DNA of 64,000 nt, taken from NCBI GenBank assembly GCA_028751875.1, contig CM054165.1:30368078-30432077 (forward strand), in the 5' to 3' direction. This stretch comes from Rapana venosa (lineage: Eukaryota; Mollusca; Gastropoda; Neogastropoda; Muricidae). This document shows, in pieces, positions 60,461 through 64,000 of the stretch. The position numbers and the translations under genes were made by a program. Each line of letters begins with the position of its first letter. Position 1 is the first letter of the stretch. The notes under the pieces are model-generated. The model was given only the letters and a program-made list of their open reading frames with translations. It ran no database searches and was not told the DNA's origin.

Positions 60461-60682
60461 GTGTTTTCTATTTATTATTTATATATTTTAAAATATATAT
60501 ATATTTTATAATTTATATATATTATGTGTGTGTGTGTGTGGTGTGTATTTATGTATGTTGTATGTATGTATGATGCTGTATGTATGTAGTATGTATGTAT
60601 GTATGTTGTTGTTGTTTGTATGTATGTTTTATATATATTATATATATTATATATTATTTATATTTTAAATATATATATATTT

Positions 60683-60715
<33 letters not shown>

Positions 60716-61130
60716 ATTTATGTTGAAAGTTGTATGTATGATGCTGTATGTTGTATGTATGTTTGTATTATATATTATATAATAATTTTAACACAGTAGG
60801 TCAGAGGTCTCCTCTGCTACTGGTACCCCCGTAAGCGATACCTGTGGCATGTGGGCAGATGAGTTAACAGGTCTTATTATTATATATATATAATTTATAT
60901 TATATATATATTATATATTATTAAAATATATTATATGGGGTGTGTGTGTGTGGTGTGTGTGTATGTATGTATGTAGTTGTAGATGATGTATGTATGTATG
61001 TATGATGCTGTTGATATGTATGTATGTATGCATGTATGTATGCATGTATGTATGTATGTATGTATATCTATATCTATATCTATATATCTATATCTTTATA
61101 TCTCTCTCTATATATATCTACACAGCAGTC
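60461..61130. repeat. TA, TG and GTAT simple-repeat tract
   Basis: Alternating blocks of TA-rich sequence (60475-60520, 60630-60695, 60880-60935), TG repeats and GTAT repeats (60550-60615, 60960-61065). It corresponds to 25.56-26.13 kb in the left duplicate. A copy of the CAGGTCAGAGGTCTCCTCTG motif occurs within it near 60795 and again near 61128. Confidence 0.9.
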
Positions 61131-61281
61131 AGGTCAGAGGTCTCCTCTGCTACTGGTAACCATGTAAGCCAGCACTACCTGTGGCATGTGGGCAGATGCA
61201 GTTCAACACTCTGGGAAGACAGTATATATTGAGCGCTTTGATTTGTTGCTTTACAAGACTCAGCGCTATATAAATTCCATA

Positions 61282-61342
<61 letters not shown>

Positions 61343-61345
61343 AAA
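61131..61345 (+). mobile_element. SINE/LINE tail fragment with (ATT)n
   Basis: GAGCGCTTTGATTTGTTGCT near 61232, then TTTACAAGACTCAGCGCTAT and ATAAATTCCATACATT, then ATT repeats at 61282-61340. This is the cleanest copy in the window of the 3' tail shared with the SINE at 10 kb and the LINE at 38 kb. The preceding sequence (CTGCTACTGGTAACC near 61148) is repeated at 60.8 and 26.15 kb. Confidence 0.7.
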
Positions 61346-61887
61346 CAGTCCATCTAGAAGAAGGAAAACTCTGATTTCAAACCTCCGCTGCCTTGCGGCC
61401 ATACCTATTCACAGGAAAGACCTCGGGAACTAAAACTGAAGAAAATCGGGAGTTGGAGTCCCTAAGGCAGTCTGAGGCTGTATACAGCAACGTTCTGTCA
61501 GCAACTCCTGCGACGGCACTGGAACCATGTGTGTCGGCGATTGCCTTTCCAATGGACCGTTCCAGCAATGTAGAGTTGGGATGGGGAGTGGGGGAGTGGG
61601 GGGGGGGGGGGAGGCGGTGTCTGCTGCATGGGTAACAGCTTGCCCTCCATCCTTTTCAAAAAGAATTGATTTCAGTTTATTTTATTTTATTCTTTTATAT
61701 CGAGGATAACGGAATAAGCACTTCTGTGTTTTTTACATCCAGTCCCCGGCCCCTTGTGTATGCAGTTTTGTAAATTCTTTAAAAAAAAAACAGCGCTCAA
61801 ACTTGTAAAGCAACAAATCAAAGCTCTTACATTTAATTCAGTTACATTCAGCAACCGTCCACAAAATAGGAATAACATATCAAATTT
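61346..61887. other. Repeat-derived sequence, inverted LINE/SINE tail
   Basis: The left part (61380-61560) is duplicated, degraded, at 26.29-26.49 kb. A G13-type run lies near 61598-61610. An inverted tail (CAGCGCTCAAACTTGTAAAG near 61791) is followed by AATAGGAATAACATATC. No protein is encoded; the frames in the ORFs here follow composition. Confidence 0.6.
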
Positions 61888-61904
61888 ACACACACAAACA
61901 CACA

Positions 61905-61935
<31 letters not shown>

Positions 61936-61947
61936 GCGCGCGCGCGC

Positions 61948-61987
<40 letters not shown>

Positions 61988-61995
61988 CGCACGAA

Positions 61996-62035
<40 letters not shown>

Positions 62036-62037
62036 CA
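61888..62037. repeat. (CA)n-(CG)n-(CGCA)n tract, Z-DNA-prone
   Basis: About 150 bases of nearly uninterrupted alternating pyrimidine-purine sequence: CA repeats to 61920, CG repeats 61921-61950, then CGCA repeats to 62037 with small breaks near 61988 and 61994. A short degraded equivalent lies at 26828-26862 in the left duplicate. Confidence 0.97.
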
Positions 62038-62239
62038 AAGGTGAACAAAGATGAACGTTCTAAAATTCAACTGGGATTCTCTCAAAACAACAGACACCTC
62101 ACCATGCAGCTCTCTCCTAATATCTGATCACGAAGGTTGAGGCTCCAACCACTACACTAGACTCCATCCACCCCTCTATCAGCCACCCAGATCAGTTATC
62201 GCTACCCAGGAGGGAGGCCACACTCCAAAGTCAACTCTC

Positions 62240-62409
62240 AGTTTTGTAAATTCTGTCATCGGTTCCCACTGGCAACACTGGCCTACTCTTACGAAAAGCA
62301 GGACAGGATTCAAAGTGTGCGCAAGATGTTCTGCGTGCGTTCGCACACGGGGCCTCGGTTTATAGTCTCATCCTCAGCGTTGGCACAATACGGGAAGCAG
62401 AAGTCTGTT
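62240..62409 (-). mobile_element. SINE body fragment
   Basis: On the minus strand GAGGATGAGACTATAAACCG, then AGGCCCCGTGTGCGAACGCA, matches the conserved body of the SINE at 10 kb and that at 21.6 kb. A possible tRNA-like head (GTGTAGTGGTTGGAGCC) lies near 62130-62160 on the same strand. A degraded duplicate is at 27.08-27.23 kb. Confidence 0.6.
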
Positions 62410-62703
62410 GGTTACAAGTCTGAATACTCAACTGGCATAGAGTCAGATGCCAGGGGCTGCTTCTAGCAGTGGGAGAGGTCCAGCATTTCACTGGGCAGCT
62501 ACCACCCGCCTTAAGCTGGGCAGTTCCCATGAGTTGTTGACTTACAGGGCATAAGCCATGCAGGCACTGCAGGGTATTGTGGTCGCTCTCCAGCACAAAA
62601 TGCCGCCCGTAGAAAGAGGGATAGAATTTCCTTATCCCCCAACACCACAGCAAAGCACTCCTCTTCTAGGGTGTGGTAGCACCACTCAGCCTCGTTCAAC
62701 TTT
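62410..62703 (-). pseudogene. Ty3/Gypsy RNase H fragment, right part after SINE split
   Basis: The minus strand reads LNEAEWCYHTLEEECFAVV, WGIRKFYPSFYGRHFVLESD and HNTLQCLHGLCPVSQQL in adjacent frames, matching Gypsy RNase H (.L..AE..Y.T.EKE.LAVVW...KF..YLYGR.F.V.TDH..L). The gene is split by the SINE at 62704-63570; the upstream residues LHTASKKLN lie beyond it at 63571-63600. An RNase H of this class removes the RNA strand during reverse transcription. Confidence 0.8.
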
Positions 62704-63570
62704 GTTTTGTTTTGTTTTTGTTTTGCTGCCTCATCTTCTGTGACGTCCCCCCGTCCTACTGTTCCCACGCCGCTCATTCCAATCTCCCCGCCACAGCCAT
62801 ACCCAGATTTGTTATGTCTCATCCTCAGAGTCGGAGGTCCACAGGGAGCCCATCACTATCAGGCCGCCGTGGGGCCACCAGCCACAGGGGACCTGCACTG
62901 CTGCTGGGTCACTTTGGTGGTGTTCAGTGGTGCCTGTTCTGAGCTAACATACGCAGGACACCACCTACTAAGCCCCCTACTAACGACAGTATTAGCGCAG
63001 TCGCGGAGCCAGACTGAGTGAGTTGCCCCACCCGAGGTGGCAACCACCACAACGTCCCTCCAACAACTGTCCCCCGTGAACCTCCAACCCCAAAGGCCCT
63101 GACACAAGCTCACCACAGGCACAGAAGTGTATGGGAAAACCGCATTTGAGGTCACCATGAGACCAGAGCAACTGAGACCACCGAATCAGAGGCATTTTTT
63201 TGCATGATGATCAATGACAATGAGGATGACGTAATTATGCTGCTGGGGAAGTGCATATACTTTGAGACTACTTGACAGGGTTGTACTCTACGCTTACTAT
63301 CATAATATATCCCAGTGTCAACCGGCCCCGAGAGATACAGACACCCTGCAGTGTTGGTCAGGTAATTTGAGCAACACTCTCAAACTCGCATCAGTTAAGT
63401 GGATGAAGCTCGACTGTGTGGTCCCAGTCTTCCCACTGAGCCCACAGCACTCTCACTCTGGGTAGGAGCCGGCCGGAGTCCGAAAAATCCCTATGACTCT
63501 TATGGGAATCGAACCTGCGACCTTCCAGTCCGTATTCCAAGGCACTAACCGCTGCGCCATGGCGGCTGGT
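62704..63570 (-). mobile_element. Long tRNA-headed SINE (~867 bp), third copy, 12-bp TSD
   Basis: The direct repeat TCGTTCAACTTT flanks it at 62692-62703 and 63571-63582. The tRNA-like head is at the right (B box GGTTCGATTCCC on the minus strand near 63505-63517, and GGCGCAGCGGTTAGTGCC upstream). The body matches 14.86-15.72 kb nearly throughout, and the A-rich tail is at the left, with TTTTG repeats at 62704-62727. It lies inside a Gypsy RNase H reading frame. Confidence 0.9.
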
Positions 63571-63600
63571 TCGTTCAACTTTTTACTAGCGGTATGCAAG
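63571..63600 (-). pseudogene. Gypsy RNase H, short left part
   Basis: The minus strand encodes LHTASKKLN, which continues into the RNase H fragment on the other side of the SINE. It ends at the perfect palindrome at 63600-63633. Confidence 0.65.
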
Positions 63601-63633
63601 CCAGAATATCATATATATATATGATATTCTGGC
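63600..63633. repeat. Perfect 34-bp palindrome at element junction
   Basis: GCCAGAATATC, AT repeats and GATATTCTGGC form a perfect inverted repeat with no spacer. It sits exactly between a Gypsy fragment and a LINE RT fragment. The corresponding place in the left duplicate (about 28360-28392) is AT-rich but no longer palindromic. Confidence 0.97.
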
Positions 63634-63795
63634 AGGGCTATACATCGACGGGAAAGATCTTCGAGTCCTCAGAAACATATATTGGGAACAGGAGGCAGCC
63701 ATTAGAGTCGGCAATGACATCAGTCAATATAGACCAATCTGCAGGGGTGTGAGGCAGGGCTGCGTGTTCTCGCCTGATTTATTTAATGTATATAA
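63634..63795 (+). mobile_element. Non-LTR reverse transcriptase fragment
   Basis: The plus strand reads IDGKDLRVLRNIYWEQEAAI, RVGNDISQYRPICRG and VRQGCVFSPDLFNVY, the palm region around the G.RQGC.LSP.LFN motif of RTE/CR1-type ORF2 proteins. It is open throughout this short stretch and ends abruptly at the next junction near 63790-63805. It may belong to the same family as the ORF2 C-terminus at 34.43-34.84 kb. Confidence 0.82.
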
Positions 63796-63799
63796 TATA

Positions 63800-64000
63800 T
63801 TATATTATCCGAACACATCACTCCTCTTCTGCGATCTCTTCACTGGCTGCCAGTCTCACAAAGACTGGAGTATAAAGTCAATACCCTCTGTTTCAAATGT
63901 CTCCACAAATCTGCACCATCTTATCTTTGTAACTGTCTTCACCTGTACACTTCATCCCGTTCCCTTCGTTCAGCCGCAGATACTTTGTGCTTTCGAACAC
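63800..64000 (+). mobile_element. CR1/L2-like LINE C-terminal region, runs off window
   Basis: The plus strand reads HITPLLLRSLHWLPVSQRLE, YKVNTLCFKCLHKSAPSYL and YTSSRSLRSAADTLCF without a stop. This is the LHWLPV..R..YK..TL.FK...G.AP.YL signature of the C-terminal part of CR1/L2-type reverse transcriptases, upstream of the RRSFS.FGP.VWN.LP segment seen at 24.7 and 38.2 kb. The element continues beyond the window. Confidence 0.88.

Overview
The window is non-coding, repeat-dense eukaryotic DNA. I found no intact host gene. Stop codons and frameshifts interrupt every recognisable protein domain, and nearly all of those domains belong to mobile elements. The mix fits an invertebrate, and a gastropod mollusc is my best inference: tRNA-derived SINEs with a distinctive conserved body, a 5S-rRNA-derived SINE, CR1/L2-like, Rex/RTE-like and Jockey-like LINEs, DIRS and Ty3/Gypsy retroelements, and long (TG)n, (GA)n and (ATT)n tracts. 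Two runs of exactly 500 N are scaffold gaps.

1-11.45 kb is a decayed Maverick/Polinton (adintovirus-like) endogenous element. From left to right it holds a retroviral-type integrase C-terminus (+, running off the left edge), a protein-primed family-B DNA polymerase (-), unidentified minus-strand coding remnants, a small plus-strand protein with a C-terminal hydrophobic tail, an unidentified minus-strand gene, and then a major capsid protein followed directly by an FtsK/A32-type packaging ATPase (both +). A tRNA-derived SINE sits inside the capsid gene. This is the most interesting content of the window.

11.5-31 kb and 58.6-64 kb are dominated by a GC-rich, apparently non-coding repeat (called unit R here). 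It has one inverted copy (A, 12.56-13.85 kb) and three direct copies (B, 17.35-21.08; C, 23.43-25.56; D, 58.59-60.46). C and D carry a LINE 3' end that A and B lack. C and D also begin a longer direct duplication (23.43-28.72 and 58.59-64.0 kb) in which every nested junction is shared: LINE in R, Gypsy RNase H, an ~860-bp SINE inside it, then two further LINE fragments. An 857-bp SINE at 14.86-15.72 kb has a perfect 17-bp target-site duplication inside a LINE.

31-46 kb holds non-LTR reverse transcriptase fragments, a DIRS-like element (34.9-37.8 kb) and the best-preserved LINE (37.87-40.98 kb, minus, endonuclease end plus RT), whose 3' tail closely resembles the tail of the SINE at 10 kb. After the second gap comes a 5S-derived SINE. 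46-58.6 kb holds a second copy of that LINE, a Ty3/Gypsy RT-RNase H remnant and a Rex/RTE-like LINE that is an inverted relative of the one at 14.3-16.6 kb. Much of 22.2-30.5 and 42.6-60.4 kb looks like poor consensus sequence: compared with cleaner paralogues, bases are lost and neighbours are smoothed into homopolymers. Many frame breaks there may therefore be assembly errors, not biological decay.
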